From positions 56,363,039 through 56,427,038 of the forward strand of contig NC_086026.1 of assembly GCF_036323735.1 (NCBI RefSeq): a stretch of DNA of 64,000 bases, in the 5' to 3' direction. Source of the stretch: Rattus norvegicus (taxonomy: Eukaryota > Chordata > Mammalia > Rodentia > Muridae). Of the stretch, positions 35,505-48,035 are shown in pieces. Made by a program: the position numbers and the translations under genes. The notes beneath the pieces were generated by a model. It was not told the DNA's origin, did no database searches, and was given only the letters and a program-made list of their open reading frames with translations. Within the stretch, counting starts at the first letter, position 1, and each line of letters opens with the position of its first letter.

Positions 35505-36535
35505 TTTGCCACTCATTGCCATTCATGGCATGCACTAAGCATTCGAAATGAACAGAATTTTGGTGGGTTATGGAAAACCTGACATTAGTTAGATTTGACA
35601 AGGCAGAAGTCAATGAGCACCCCATTATTAGTCTAATTTAGAATTCTATTTTGTGGAAAGCAGTAATGAATTAGTTGACCACACTGTTTCCTTTGTCTAG
35701 TGGGATAAAGTGTCCACTGAAACAAAGCTCGGAGACTTGCTGCCGATGCTTCAAGATAGACATGGCAAGGCAGCTTAGCTTAGGATGGAGAACGTTTGAA
35801 AAAAAATGATAAACCGAGCATTTTTAATGCTCAGATTTTTCTATGAACTCTATGAAATAATCGCTCATCTTTAGGACTGAAATAGCTGAGAACAAAATTT
35901 ACCAGATTCGTTTCTCCTGCAGATTGCCAAATCATGACATCTGTCAAAATAATCGATGTGCGATGTCTTTTCAGTGGGCTTCCATTCAGGAATGAAAAGA
36001 ACATGAAAGCCTGGATTAGCTGGAGGGTGGAAGTTCCAGGCACCTTTCATTGACCCACTCTCACTCTTGGAAACCACCTTCCAGCATCAGTGTCTAAGAG
36101 GGGGTACCATATAACAACTTAATTTTCCTGCCCATCTACCCTCTCTACGTCTATCCCAGTTCCTTCTTTTCACTAAACCCTTAATCTAATTAGATCCCAT
36201 TACACTCCAAGGAATAGACAAAAAGTCAGCTCAAAAAGGAGAGGACTTTATCATAAAATGTTTGCAAAACTTTAAATATATTTAGGCAGAAGCCCCTGGA
36301 ATATATGTGAGAAGCGACTTAGACATCCTTACCAGTCAGCAGAAGATAGCTTTAGTCTGGGATGGACTTAACAATGTAGGCAGGCTGGCCCTGGGTCCCA
36401 GTTGGGACATACTTAATGCCTCAGAGGATTCAGCAGCTAAGTAACGTCACTGTGTTCAGTTCCTGCCCTCACCAAACAAAATGTTGATAACGAAACATTT
36501 CAGTATAATGAAGATACAGGAATTTTCATTGGAGA
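35505..36535. other. Unassigned non-coding stretch
   Basis: No gene or named repeat seen. Confidence 0.35.
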
Positions 36536-36539
36536 TAAA

Positions 36540-37340
36540 ATATATGACCGTGTGTGCTTAGACTATGTCTCTCTCATCCCCATCCAGCTAAGCCTCTCAC
36601 CGTTCACAAGCCCCCATCTCATGTCTTACTTTCATATTTTTTCATGGTGGCCCACTGCATCTAATCACGTTGCTTGCACAGCATGGATGGATGTTCTTTA
36701 CTCAGGTAAGAACAACCTCAGTGACTCTACCACCGAAGACTATGACTCTCCTTCCCCCAGTGTCTATTAACCAAGGGAAGAATGTGCTATGGACCCCTCC
36801 TTCACTTTCATTCAAAACAAAATGTGGATGGACTCAGTCTCGTTCAAATAGCCACTGCTACTGTTTCTGAGTTCATGGGCACACCAGCCATGACACATCC
36901 AGAAAGCAGATTTTCACTTCCTTGCATTCTCTAGTTCTTGCATTCTCTCTCCCCTCTTCCATGATTCTTTGAGCCTGGAGGGGAGAGATGTGGATGCCCT
37001 GTTTCGGACTTAACACTCAGAGTCTCTTACTTCCAGCAGCCGTGAGTCCCTGTATTAACTGTTACCAACTACAGCTCTTCTAACCAAGGCTGAGAACGGC
37101 ATGAACCTATGCATATAAGGACAGAGATTTAAATGGCAATTCACCATCATGTTCATCAAGCACAGTGACATGTGACCACTCTCCCTGATGACCTATAGAG
37201 GTGACTTCCATTCTAAGTGGGTACTTGGGTACTTTGTGTGGGCTTTCTGCCAGTGTGTGAACCTTCTCTTCATTAAGTTTCTGGCTTTGAACTTGGGTCC
37301 AGAAGTTGAGTGTGGTACTAGGATCTAGAACACTAGAACA
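36540..37340 (-). mobile_element. Lx-type LINE-1 3' UTR (minus), left arm of inverted repeat
   Basis: In plus-strand order: CATCCAGCTAAGCCTCTCAC, GACTCTCCTTCCCCCAGTGT, TTCATGGGCACACCAGCCAT, GACACATCCAGAAAGCAGAT, TCTTCCATGATTCTTTGAGC, and AACCAAGGCTGAGAACGGCA. This is the reverse of the Lx 3' UTR. The part 36,580-37,030 reappears inverted at 38,289-38,720 at high identity, apart from a 15-bp insertion here near 36,775. Confidence 0.6.
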
Positions 37341-37627
37341 CGGTGACACTGGAGGTCAGATTTCTGCTCATTCCCTCATGTGTGTCAAGTGAGAGCTTCC
37401 TAGGAACTGCAGGAAAAAGTTATGTTTACAGGTACCCACTTGACCCACCCCTTTCTTGAGCCCCCTAGAGTTAAATGGTGCTAGATGAGTGGCTCTGCTC
37501 AGTGGGATGTGGGAATCAATAATGTGTCATTTCTGGAATGAAGCTTCAGTCTCCAAGTCACAGTATCATCGATACCCCCTAGAGAGTCACTGAATCCAGG
37601 ACAGACTGTGTGATGAGAAGTAAAGTT

Positions 37628-37770
37628 TCAAGTGAGAAGTGTCTGAGGCTCAGGAGTCATTTTATTAGCACAATATAAAACAGACATGTCTGACTAATTC
37701 AGTGAATAAACACAGCCTTACAGGCAAGGGGCCCCGGGAGCCATCAACTACCAATGGTAATGTCATGGGT
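37628..37770 (+). repeat. Inner inverted-repeat arm, left
   Basis: From TTCAAGTGAGAAGTGTCTG to GTAATGTCATGGGT this is the reverse complement of 37,877-38,017 with moderate divergence, separated by a ~106-bp loop (37,771-37,876). Confidence 0.8.
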
Positions 37771-37876
37771 CCGACCATCTATCTGTCGCTGTCAGAGGTC
37801 TTTCCATAAATGTAGCCAAACTTGCTCTGCTTCAGCTGCTTTATCTCCTTAGTTTTCCCCATCCTAGAATTCTCTA

Positions 37877-38017
37877 ACCCATGACATCACTGTTGGTAGT
37901 TGATGGTTCCTGGGGTCCCTTGGCTGTAAAGATGGGTTATTCACTGAATTAGTCAGGATAGGCTGGTTTATGTTGTGCTAATAAAATGATTCCCAAGTCA
38001 CAGACACTTCTCACTTA
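37877..38017 (-). repeat. Inner inverted-repeat arm, right
   Basis: Reverse complement of the left inner arm (ACCCATGACATCACTG to CAGACACTTCTCACTT). Confidence 0.8.
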
Positions 38018-38285
38018 AAAGGAGCTTGCTCATACTTTTTTAAGTGGCAAAATCTAGCTGCAGTACCTTAGAGCTACAGCTCTGGACCACACTGGGCATT
38101 CATCAAAGTGTTTTTCAAAGATGCTCCCATCTCCTATACCACTGTCTGCCTCCAGGGTTTCCTGAACGGAGATCTTTATGGCTTCTCCTCAGGGTCTTAT
38201 GGAGTAGGTTAGTATATAGCCAGAAGAGCTTGTTTGTACTGGGCAACAGTGAATGTGGAGACCCAGAGCTGTTCAACAAGCTCAA

Positions 38286-38790
38286 AGTAAGGGACTCTGA
38301 GTGCTAAGTCCGAAGTAGGGCATCCACATCTCTCCCCTCCAGGCTCAAAGAATCATGGAAGAGGGGAGAGAGAATGCAAGAACTAGAGAATGCAAGGAAG
38401 TGAATATCTGCTTTCTGGATGTGTCATGGCTGGTGTGCCCATGAACTCAGAAACAGTAGCAGTGGCTATTTGAACGAGACTGAGTCCATCCACATTTCGT
38501 TTTGAATGAAAGTGAAGGAGGGGTCCATGGTTAATAGACACTGGGGGAAGGAGAGTCATAGTCTTCGGTGGTAGAGTCACTGAGGTTGTTCTTGCCTGAG
38601 TAAAGAACATCCATCCATGCTGTGCAAGCAACGTGATTAGATGCAGTGGGCCACCATGATGTGAAAGTAAGACATGAGATGGGAATGTGTTGGGAAGGGT
38701 GAGGGGCTTAGCTGGATAGGAATGGGAGAAATATGATCACAGTACATTATATGAATTATGAAATTGTGAAAGAATTTTTTTCTTCTAAAA
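38286..38790 (+). mobile_element. Lx-type LINE-1 3' UTR (plus), right arm of inverted repeat
   Basis: The same 3' UTR as at 36.5 kb in opposite orientation, ending with GAAATATGATCACAGTACAT, TATATGAATTATGAAATTG and a T-rich end, the usual Lx terminus. Identity with the left arm is higher than I expect for two unrelated old Lx insertions. Confidence 0.65.
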
Positions 38791-38799
38791 AGGACCTAA

Positions 38800-40085
38800 G
38801 GGACCTCTGGTGTCTACCTTCTGGCAAAGGTCAATGACTAACTATAAATGCACTCTGGACATCAGGTCTAACGTGATGCCAAACCAAGATACCTAGACCA
38901 CTGGAGTAAGAAAGCTCCACTCATGTGGAAGCTGATGGCTGGAATGGAAGAAACAGAAGTTTCATTCCTATCACTAATGCTTCTAGACCAGTGCCTTAAT
39001 TAATAGAGAAAATATTCCCATGAAACCCTTCAACAAAATGGGGAGACCATGGTGAGAAAAGACAGGTCCACTTTATGACTTCCTCGTCATAATAAATTAG
39101 AAGCCATGGCCTAGGAAAATCATGGAAATGGGTGCCATCATGGAACACCTGGGAAAATGCAGGGGTGCAATTTCCATCCTGGGGCTATTCTCTTCTTTGG
39201 TATAGGCACTGCCACAGAAAGGTGGGTCCTGGAAGACAGCAATGGGTTAGGAGAGCTGAGGCAGTGTGAGGCCAATAGCAAGTGTTTCCCTCTCCAGTCT
39301 CCATATTAGAACAAATCAGTAGAGTCTTGCTATTGAGTATGGAATTCTCAACCCAATGGATGCTTTTTTTCCTGCCAACTTCCAACAACCAGAGGAACAC
39401 TACAAACAACTTTCTTTCACTTGGTGGGAGAAATGGACACCCCTATAGCTTTCTCAGAGATGTCCTAACTCCTTTAACTGGTATCCCTTTCTTTTTCCCT
39501 CTGTACCACAAAGCATGATGGACTGAATTGAAGATTTGTGCTAAACGGTTGAGGCAAATGATCAGGCCATTGGAAGGACAGACTGAGATCTGTGTAAGTG
39601 AATGTTTCCTACTGCAGAGAATTGGGGTTGTGGATTATTCTTCTCCAATGCTCACAGGGCTAACTTGTGACACACAGCAAGCTTCCAAAGCTGTACCCAG
39701 GGCAGCGAGTTGACCACTAGCTGATAAACTGGAAGCAGGGCATTTCAAGCCACCACCAGGTGAACATAGCACTATTCATGGCAACACTCTATTTCCAGTT
39801 CAATAGTCTGTGGCCAACCTGCCTTACTGCATGCAATTCCTCCTCCTCCTCACAGGTTGGTGGCAACCTGTCTAGTCATTGGACATCATGAAGGACTCAG
39901 TTCACCAGTGGAATCAAACCTTCCTGAAAGCCCAGGAAACACCCTACCACTCTCCTTGCCTCAAGTGTACCCACAAACCCACAACCTTCTCTTGTCTATA
40001 CTTATCCTAATACTTAATATCAGTACTAATCCTAGATCTGTGAATGTTATGTTACTTGTCAAAAACTGCTTTATCCATGTGATGA
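38800..40085. other. Unassigned non-coding stretch
   Basis: No gene or named repeat seen. Confidence 0.35.
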
Positions 40086-40089
40086 AGTG

Positions 40090-40345
40090 AATGGATCTTA
40101 AGACAAAAAGATTATCCTGGAAAGCCTGGTATGAACACACATGTCCTGAAAAGAGGAGACTCTTAGCGGGCACAAGGTGGGAGTGGACAGGAGGATTCAC
40201 AGTGTGAGAGCAATACAGCCTGCAATTGCTGGCTTTGAAAACACAGGAGGAAACTTTAAGCCATCAGCTGGTACCCATCATGGAAGCTAAGTTCTCTGTA
40301 CCACCACTTTCAAAGATGAAAACTCTTTCAGCACCTTGACAAAAC
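40090..40345 (+). mobile_element. Possible ancient mammalian repeat (MaLR-like pattern)
   Basis: GATTATCCTGGAAAGCCTGG, AATTGCTGGCTTTGAAAACA and CAGCACCTTGAC resemble an old mammalian repeat carrying 'gattatcctgga ... gctggctttgaaga ... gacaccttga'. The family cannot be fixed from memory. Confidence 0.35.
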
Positions 40346-40349
40346 AAAG

Positions 40350-42030
40350 CAAAAACAAAAACAAACAGGAAGATATTGCTAGAGCCTCAGCAAAGAAATC
40401 TGACCCTGTCAGATACCTGGGTCAATTTTCTACTGTTCAAATATGCAAGATAATCAATTCCTGTTCATTTAACATAGCAAATTTTTGGTACATGTGTACA
40501 TACATGTGCATGTGAGCATGTATATGTGTGCATGTGTGTGTGCATGTGCATGTCCGTGCGCATGTGAGTTTAAGCAATCAAAAAAACATAACATTACTTA
40601 GAGTTCCTACAAACAGAGCTAAGTTGGCGATCGGATTCCATTATTCAGAGTATGGAATATGTTCAAATAAGTGAAAAAATCTAACTGTAATTTAGAAATA
40701 GAACACAGAAGTCAAGTAATAAAGAGTAAAACCTTTCCCCCCACCAAGTTGTAGGAGTGGTGACTAACAACACCTGTCCCTGCTGTCGTTCCACTTTCCC
40801 TAGAGATCTCCTAGCCCCTAGTGGGGGTTGACTACATAGGACCCCCCTACATAGGAGCAATGGTGCCCCCTCCTTCCCCCTGGCCATTAGTGGGCACAAG
40901 TGTATTTTGGACTAGAATTTCTCTCCTTCTCTAACATCTTTTTGCCACATGTCATCCATGGTCTAAACAGATGCCTCTGGCGCTGCCCTGAAAACACGTA
41001 CATAATCTATTAAATAATTTATTTTGCAGAAGATAAGACGGTGAGTGGACCAAAGCCCACAGGAGTCACTGGTCTCATCATGCACCCATCATTCTTAATG
41101 GACTTCCAGAACATGGATACGACCTTTGTAAAAGTCAGTGCTGTGGTGAGATAAAACTCGTGAGATTGGAGTACGCTTTGTGGGGACACCGTATGTGTTG
41201 AGTGAAGAACAAATAGGAGGTGTTCTGGTGTCCACTGATCTAATTCTCAGGTTCAGAAATGAAGGCATGAACGTGGTGTGTGGGTCTGTGTGCACACATG
41301 TGGAGTACTGAGGGGCCCTCCAAGGGCCACAGTTGTAACTGGTGACTAGTGATTGTGTTTTGTCTCCTGTCTTTGTCACTGTACTCTGCTTATTTATTCC
41401 TTGGCTTTAATAGCTAATATTTAGCAAACACTGGGATGTCAGAGGCGGTTCTGAATGAATTGCACGTAATAATTCACTTAGTCACCATAACAGCAAACAC
41501 AGTCAAATTTTTAAAAAGCACTTCACTGACCATATTTTACTGAGCTCAGAGAAGTGGTAATTCCCACCAATCACCCAGTGTAAGCTCAGTGCTCATGTCC
41601 ATAACCACTGTTCACTCCTGCCTGTCACCAGAGGTACATCTTCATGAGGAAATGCAGCATGCATTCCACTGCATCGTAAGTATGGCCTCCTGGATGGCTG
41701 GGGCTTCTCATATAACTGGACAAAGACACCGAAAGGTGACTTTATAGTATATTAGATGAGACATAGGATTGCTGCTGTGGAAGGAGAGAAGAGAAGGGAA
41801 TAAATCAAAGGAATCCCTTGACGTCATTCACAGTGGTTAAGTTGCATAAATACCTAGGCAGCATCATCAACATCTCAGTTCCCATAGATGTGAAACTGCA
41901 GCCGTGGGCATCCCTGATCTAGGGGGGAAAGCCAATTGGTTGATATGCTGTATAAACCCAAAAGAAACAGAAAACGAGCAACAGTGAAAGATTTCTGTGT
42001 AAAAACCAACTGTAGTACCATGTCAGCCAT
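40350..42030. other. Unassigned non-coding stretch
   Basis: No gene seen. A short TG/CATG-rich patch lies at 40,490-40,570. Confidence 0.35.
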
Positions 42031-42033
42031 GAA

Positions 42034-42424
42034 GGATGGCTGTTGGGGGGGGGGTGGCTGTGGGGATGGCTATGGGGGATGGCTGTGGGGGATGGCTATG
42101 AGGGATGGCTGTGGGGGATGGATATGGGGGATGGCTGTGAGGGTGGCTGTGGGGGATAGCTGTGGGGGATGGCTGTGAGGATGGCTGTGGGGGATGGCTG
42201 TGGGGGGTGTGGCTGTGGGGATGGCTGTGGGGGATGGCTGTGGGGAATGACTGTGGGGGATAGCTGTGGGGGATGGCTGTGAGGGATGGCTATGGGGGAT
42301 AGCTGTGGGGGGTGGCTGTGGGGGATAGCTGTGGGGGATGGCTATGGGGGATGGCTGTGAGGGATGGCTATGGGGGATGGTTGTGAGGATGGCTGTGGGG
42401 GATAGCTGTGGGGAATGACTGTGG
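42034..42424. repeat. G-rich minisatellite, ~13-14-bp unit
   Basis: About 28 degenerate units of GATGGCTGTGGGG with GCTATGG and GATAGC variants and G-run length changes. Strand-asymmetric (G-rich on plus). A Gly/Trp-rich frame through it is repeat-encoded. Confidence 0.95.
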
Positions 42425-42429
42425 TCTCT

Positions 42430-43495
42430 GTATTTCTTTGTGGAGTCATGAGACTCTCTTCTATCTTCTTTTCATTTTCGTCATGATTTTATACAATGCA
42501 CTGGGGTGCTACCTTGCTTCCAATGTAGATTGTATGTAACAGTAAAACGCTGTCACCAGAAATCCTCTGGAGGGAGTTCAGAATAGCCAAATCCCAGGCT
42601 GTCTGCCTCTGGGACAGAGTGGATATGGTTATGGGTCTGTGAACAACAGTTGCTTTGGCTGAAACCTTCTATCCTTCCATTATTCCTTCCTTCCTTCTTT
42701 TCATCCTTACTTCCTCGTGTTTAAGATTTATACTTAAGCAATTAGACCTGGATTTGGGCCAAGCCAAAGAATCTGTTGCAGTGAAAATATGCCTTTCCCT
42801 TACCCTTTCCAACACCAGATTCCTCTTTCAATTATTGCAGAAGTGCCCATTAGAGTCTGACTTCCAGTATTACCTCCTATGCTTCTTTTTTCTTGTTTCC
42901 AAGCAAACAGCTCACAGGAACAACCCTAGGTTGTCCAACTCAACCCTTCTCAGACCAGAAGACTGGAGTGAGTTGCCCAAGATGAAGGATGCTTACAGCT
43001 CATTTGCATCATGGATATCACTGTCCAGAAAATATCTTGCACATTGCAACCTGCAGATTCTATTATTCTTTTCTCTACAGAATTAGAGTGACATTCATTT
43101 CCCCAGCAAAAGGGCAGTGAGTGGCCAGAGGCTGTGTTTTGCCTAATTTAGAGATCTTGGGAGGAGTGAGGCACAGTCAAAAATGCCAGCACAATGAGGG
43201 TGTTGGGTTGTTGTTGGAAGAGACTTGTGCTGACATTAAGACTATGTCAACATTCTTTTCCCTAACAAGACTAGGAATAAATTCCAAGTCGTAAGTGATT
43301 TCTTATTTACTTATACGATTTTTTCTTGGGTGTGTATGTAGTTTTATAGCATGTACTTGTATGGCAGGTGTGTGCGTGAGTATGTGTGTGTGTATGTTTG
43401 TGTGTGTGCATGTGTACATGCAGCATGCATGAGAGTGCATGCATGCATGCATGCCAAGGCCAGTTGATTACTTCAGCTGTCATTCCTCTGTACTA
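42430..43495. other. Unassigned stretch with TG- and ATGC-rich repeats
   Basis: No gene seen. A 143-codon plus-strand frame (42,655-43,086) has no recognisable domain. TG-rich sequence (43,365-43,415) and ATGC repeats (43,436-43,453) close the stretch. Confidence 0.35.
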
Positions 43496-43499
43496 TTCA

Positions 43500-43730
43500 T
43501 ACTGGTCTTGAGACAAGCTCTCTCACTGGCCTAGGACCCATTCCTCCCATTATGCTGACTGGCCAAGGAGCTCTAAGGATCTTCTTGTCTCCACTGCATG
43601 CCAAGATTACAAGTGTGCACCATCACAGCTAGCTTTTTATGGGACTTCTGGGACCAAGCCCATGCTCTCATATTTGCAAAGCAAGCCCTCTATTTGCTGG
43701 GCCATCTCCCTCACCCTATTCATATGAGTT
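43500..43730 (-). mobile_element. B4/RSINE-type SINE (minus)
   Basis: CTTGAGACAAGCTCTCTCAC, CCAAGATTACAAGTGTGCAC, CATCACAGCTAGCTTTTTAT, GGGACTTCTGGGACCAAGCC and GGGCCATCTCCCTCACCC follow the reversed composite-SINE order. Confidence 0.75.
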
Positions 43731-43734
43731 TTAC

Positions 43735-45730
43735 AATAGGGTGAGGACAGTCCTATTTTATGGAAAATGGCTTAGCAAGTGGAATGTCAGAACCAAGGCT
43801 GCATGGAAAGCAATGGAAGCAGAAGCCCTGGTATCTTAGTTAACATCCAAATATGCAGGCACGAACCACCATCTATATGGGAAAGGAGGTCTCCAAGAGT
43901 ATGGGAGCCCCCATACTGTCAATAGGAATGTTGTTGGAGGGGACTTGTTCTGACCTGTGGAAACTCAATCTGAGAACAGTTCCTTCAAATGGAAAGGGAT
44001 TCAGTTAGTGGCTGAGTGCAAGAGGAGACTGGGGCTGTAACGATAGAAGGTTCTTAACCAATCCGGACCCTTTTAAAATGCACCAACTAAATCTTATTTA
44101 TAAGATAAGTCCTTCAGAAAAGCAACTAAACTTTGATAGGACAAAAACAAGAGGCGCCCAAACAAGAGAAACTTCAGATAAAAGCAAAGGGATGCTCCAA
44201 ACCAGGACATTAAGTATGGGAAAGTCAAAGGTTTAATCCCATTTATAAAACAGATGAGAGGACTTGAGTGTTTACAAGTGAGAAAAGCATGGCCCCTCCT
44301 CCAATAAGCTGCTTCAAGTGTCCCCACATCTATGCCATACTTGCACAGGAGGGTTACCGTGCCATGCCTCAGGGTTAGAAAGCCTTGCAGCAGGTGATAA
44401 ACAGGGTATCAATGAGTATTACAGGGTACTAGGAGGAATGAACCCACAATCCTGAGATACAGCAAGATGTGATGGATGTCATACACATAGTAGAGCATGC
44501 TCGCCCATAGCACAGACTTCTTGGGAACACGAGAAAACCATCTTTTCTCAAGTTGTGTTGAGCTGGGTGTTAAGGTTTTGGTTTAGATAATCATGCTACT
44601 TGTGCAAGACTTAGAAAAGAAACAGGACACTCTTTGGGGCATCTGCTGTGTTCAGATGGCAGATATATCCTTGAACCATGAGGGTATGCAATGCTCTCTA
44701 GGATCTACTTGCTGGCTTCTTGTGTGCCAAGAGCAAGAGTCATTCATGTTTTCCCTCAACTATGATCCAGCAGAAACAAGGTGGTCCATGAGAAAAGGCA
44801 CAATACCTTGTTCCATGGACTTTGCCTAAAATGGTAAATCCCTAAAACCAAGTGTTCTAGGGTGGTCTTTTTTCCTCTCAAATTCTTATCTTTGTAATTC
44901 TTCTGTCTCCCAGACATTAGTTCACGGAGTTGTAAACAAAAACATTTTTTCTAGCAGAGAAGCCTGGAGCCAGCTCAGTGAGATTTTCTATTAGTGCTCA
45001 ATTCTCTACATCTCATCTGGCTTGAGTTTTGTCTTATTTGTAGCGGAAGCTATATGTTTCTCTTTATGTGAAACTAGCCCAGATTTGTAGGAAATCAAGA
45101 ATTGGCAAGTCTGAGGAGAAATATCAAGGAAACCAAGAAGGACTCATTAGCCTAGAAAAGGCAGAACCATCTCTTAAAAGTGGGATAGTGACTGAAGAGA
45201 CATGTGTGAGAAGCGTGCATGGTTTGAATTGGACTGTCAGGTGTAAGCAAATGTTCAGAGACAAAATGATCATCATTTCCTGGAAGGACAAGGAAAGATA
45301 CTAACCTGTAAGAAGAGGATGCTCTGGGAGGCATGGATATAACAGCCAGGGACCAAAAATCAGAGAATTATGCTACATGGGATGGCAAGCAGAAAGCAAT
45401 GGAGGTCTGAGAGAAGTCCCAAGGAGAGATAGGCAAGCACCTTCAGATGGGAGCTAAGTAAGGCCACTGATCTTGGAAACTTTGAATGGTTGCTGGAAAG
45501 TTCAATGAAACTCATCCTCTCTCGCTTCTATGGAAGACTCAGACATTAGGAGGCCCTGACTCTCTACCAATCCCATTTCTGTGGTAGGCATCGCCCAGCA
45601 AACAAGACCCCTTTTGTCTCAGAAGCCACAGCTCCAGGCAGCCATTGAGAATCAACAGCTCTTGGGTACAGTGTGGTACAATGTGATAGATGCTGTCCCA
45701 GCAAATCCTAACACTTAGGATAAAATATTA
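43735..45730. other. Unassigned non-coding stretch
   Basis: No gene or named repeat seen. Confidence 0.35.
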
Positions 45731-45737
45731 ATGTCCT

Positions 45738-46190
45738 TTATTTATTTATTCACAGTTTTATTGTAAACACAATTAACAATCTCATTCTTCTCAGACACAA
45801 CAATAATGACTTTTAGCAATTGAACTCTTCAAAGAGCAACAGCCACTTGTTCGTGACGAACACAGGTTTCAGAAGGCATAGAGAGATCGTGTCAATAGTC
45901 TACCTCTGTGACCGAGTCTGGAGCGCTCTAATTCTTATAAATATTTCCATGTGCTGGATTAAGTTCAAAATAAGTGACATGTGTTTAGCATTCCATGTTG
46001 TAGAAACGCTAAGATTAATTTCAAACAAATCGAATAACGGAGATGCGTGCAATTCTTACAAACATTCATTCCGTTCTCATCACCTGTCACTGTCAACATT
46101 AACAAATGAAGCAGCTAGAGGCTCACAAATTCACTGGCTGTACTGATCCAACAAAACCCAGCCCCACTGGAAGTTGAGAAAACCGCACAT
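45738..46190 (-). other. Candidate 3' UTR-like sequence on minus strand
   Basis: On the minus strand the sequence ends in AATAAA (complement of TTTATT at 45,757-45,762) followed by an A/T-rich AATAAATAAATAAA-like end, and upstream it retains several CpGs (CGAACA, GAGCGC, CGAATAACGG) with no repeat I recognise. It could be a gene's 3' UTR, an old processed retrocopy or a conserved non-coding element. No protein frame supports a gene. Confidence 0.25.
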
Positions 46191-46424
46191 CACCATTGCA
46201 AAGTGACAAACCTGTCATTCTAGCTGAACCATCCGGTCTGGGGATAATAAATGACAAAATTGAGTGGGTGTGGATGTGTGTAGTGTATACATGTTTGTGT
46301 GTGTGGAGCTTCACGTGTGGGGCATGCGTGTGCATAAAACTGTGTACATAATGAAATGTGGAGGTCAGCGGACATCCCCAATGTTAATACTCAGCTGCCG
46401 TTCACCTTGGCTTTTGTTTGGTTT

Positions 46425-46648
46425 GATTTTGTTTTTGTTTTCTTTGAGACAGGTTCTCTTACTGACCTGGAAGTCACCAAGAAGGCTTGGCTGCCTGGCA
46501 AAAGAGTCCCATTGCTGTTTCCCAAGCTCTGGGGTTACAGTTGCATACTACCAGACCCAAAATTTTCTCACGGGTTCTGGCAAACAAATCCAGATCTTTG
46601 CACTTGCATGGCAATCACTTCGATGGCTGAACTATCTTCCAAGCCCAA
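46425..46648 (-). mobile_element. B4/RSINE-type SINE (minus)
   Basis: TTTGAGACAGGTTCTCTTAC, AAGCTCTGGGGTTACAGTTG, ACTACCAGACCCAAAATTTT, CACGGGTTCTGGCAAACAAA and GATGGCTGAACTATCTTCCA are the reverse of the composite SINE. Confidence 0.75.
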
Positions 46649-46877
46649 TAAAATATTTCAGAGTGGCCTTTTGAGTCCAGCATACCTGACCCCTGGGCAT
46701 AAGGGGTTGATGGGTCATGAAGTGATGGAATCCAGAAGCAGACATTTTAAACTTCTTCAGGAACTTAGAAGGTGGTCACACTGTAGTACAGAACGAGGTG
46801 CACATTCTCACTAGGTAAAGCCATGCTGATACTTCTCTACAAAACATCAAGGAATGGGTTGAATAGAGGGTGTTTGT

Positions 46878-46925
46878 TGTCTGGGTTTCTTTTCCGTTGC
46901 TGTGATAAGACATCACAACTGAGTG
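46878..46925 (-). mobile_element. URR1-like end fragment (minus)
   Basis: GGGTTTCTTTTCCGTTGCTG followed by TGATAAGACATCACAACTGA is the family's terminal sequence seen from the other strand. Only the end is preserved. Confidence 0.5.
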
Positions 46926-46929
46926 TATG

Positions 46930-47325
46930 GCCTTCCACTGGAGCATGGCCAATCTACTTGGATGATAATCCCTTAAAGAAAAACCAACTCCCTATCTAAG
47001 CAGCTCTCACCGCTCCTCAGCAGGGTCTCCCTGTAGCGCTCTGATTAGCCAGGAGGTAGAGCTTTCCTCTACTAATGAGAAGATGTTTTCAGGTGATCCC
47101 ACGTCATTTAAAGCAGTATGTTGCAAATTTATTACGTCCAAGTGACCTAGAAGTAGGGCCTGAGGACATGCGTGTACTACCTGTATCTCAGGTATGGAGA
47201 TGCTGAAAGCCAGGAATCAACACTTTGAGACTACTTTGATATATAATGAAAGTTTAACAATGGTCCTCAAGCCTTTGTGAAGTATGGAGACCTTGCCTCG
47301 TGACCACTGATCACTTTTCTATTAC
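46930..47325. other. Unassigned non-coding stretch
   Basis: No gene or named repeat seen. Confidence 0.35.
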
Positions 47326-47329
47326 TAAC

Positions 47330-47700
47330 TCCTTTGCTTACTTTTAGTCACATTCGTTACTTGCCTGTCTCTGAACAGGCCAAGCATATACCCACCATCC
47401 AGGCTTCCTCTTGTTTATCCCTCCTTTCTGAAAGATGCTCCTCTGAGAGGTTCATGGCAGACTCTTGACTTCCTTTAGTCCTTTGCTCAGACTTGTCATG
47501 AGGGCTCCCCTTACCACTGCCTACTGTCCCAGCATGCTCATGCCTCCTTTATGACTTAGTTTTCCTTTAATATGTGCCATTAGGGTAGCTGCTACTCTCA
47601 TACCTCATGGTACATATCTACTCATTTTTAAAAAACCTTCTTCACTATAATGAACCTTAAACCACTACTTTATCCCAGACCTCAGAGCTCTCTGGGCTTA
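47330..47700 (+). mobile_element. L2 (LINE-2) fragment, probable
   Basis: Ordered weak matches to the L2 3' half: CTTGACTTCCTTTAGTCCTT, TGCTCAGACTTGTCATGAGG, GCTCCCCTTACCACTGCCTA and ATGACTTAGTTTTCCTTTAA, as in 'ccttcaggtctttgctcaaatgtcacc...cttccctgaccacc'. Confidence 0.45.
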
Positions 47701-48035
47701 TACACAAGTGCTCAATTGTATTTCTTTAAGTAATGAGCACAGAAATAAGAGAGGAGTAGAAGGGGGGAGATAATACATGTAGGTGCTAGAGAAGCCACAC
47801 TTGAATTTCAAAATGAGTGCTGATGATGAAGCCTAAGTCTTGTAGGATGTTTGAGTAGGATTGGTGCCTGAAGAAATGTCTTTAATATCTAGCATTTTTC
47901 TGTATCTCATTAAGTTTTTTTTCTTACCCTAGGATCAGAATAATGGATTTTATTGTCTAAAAGCAATATTTTAAGAATGTTTTAAGCTTAAGACAGTGTC
48001 AGGATTACAGACGCTTTTAAGAATGTACAAGAAAG

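Noticed and set aside
35338..35551. Overlapping frames on both strands of the purine tract
   Set aside because: They are low-complexity products of GGAGA-type repeats.
42655..43086. 143-codon plus-strand frame considered as a small gene
   Set aside because: No recognisable domain or start context; the length is within chance expectation for a window of this size.
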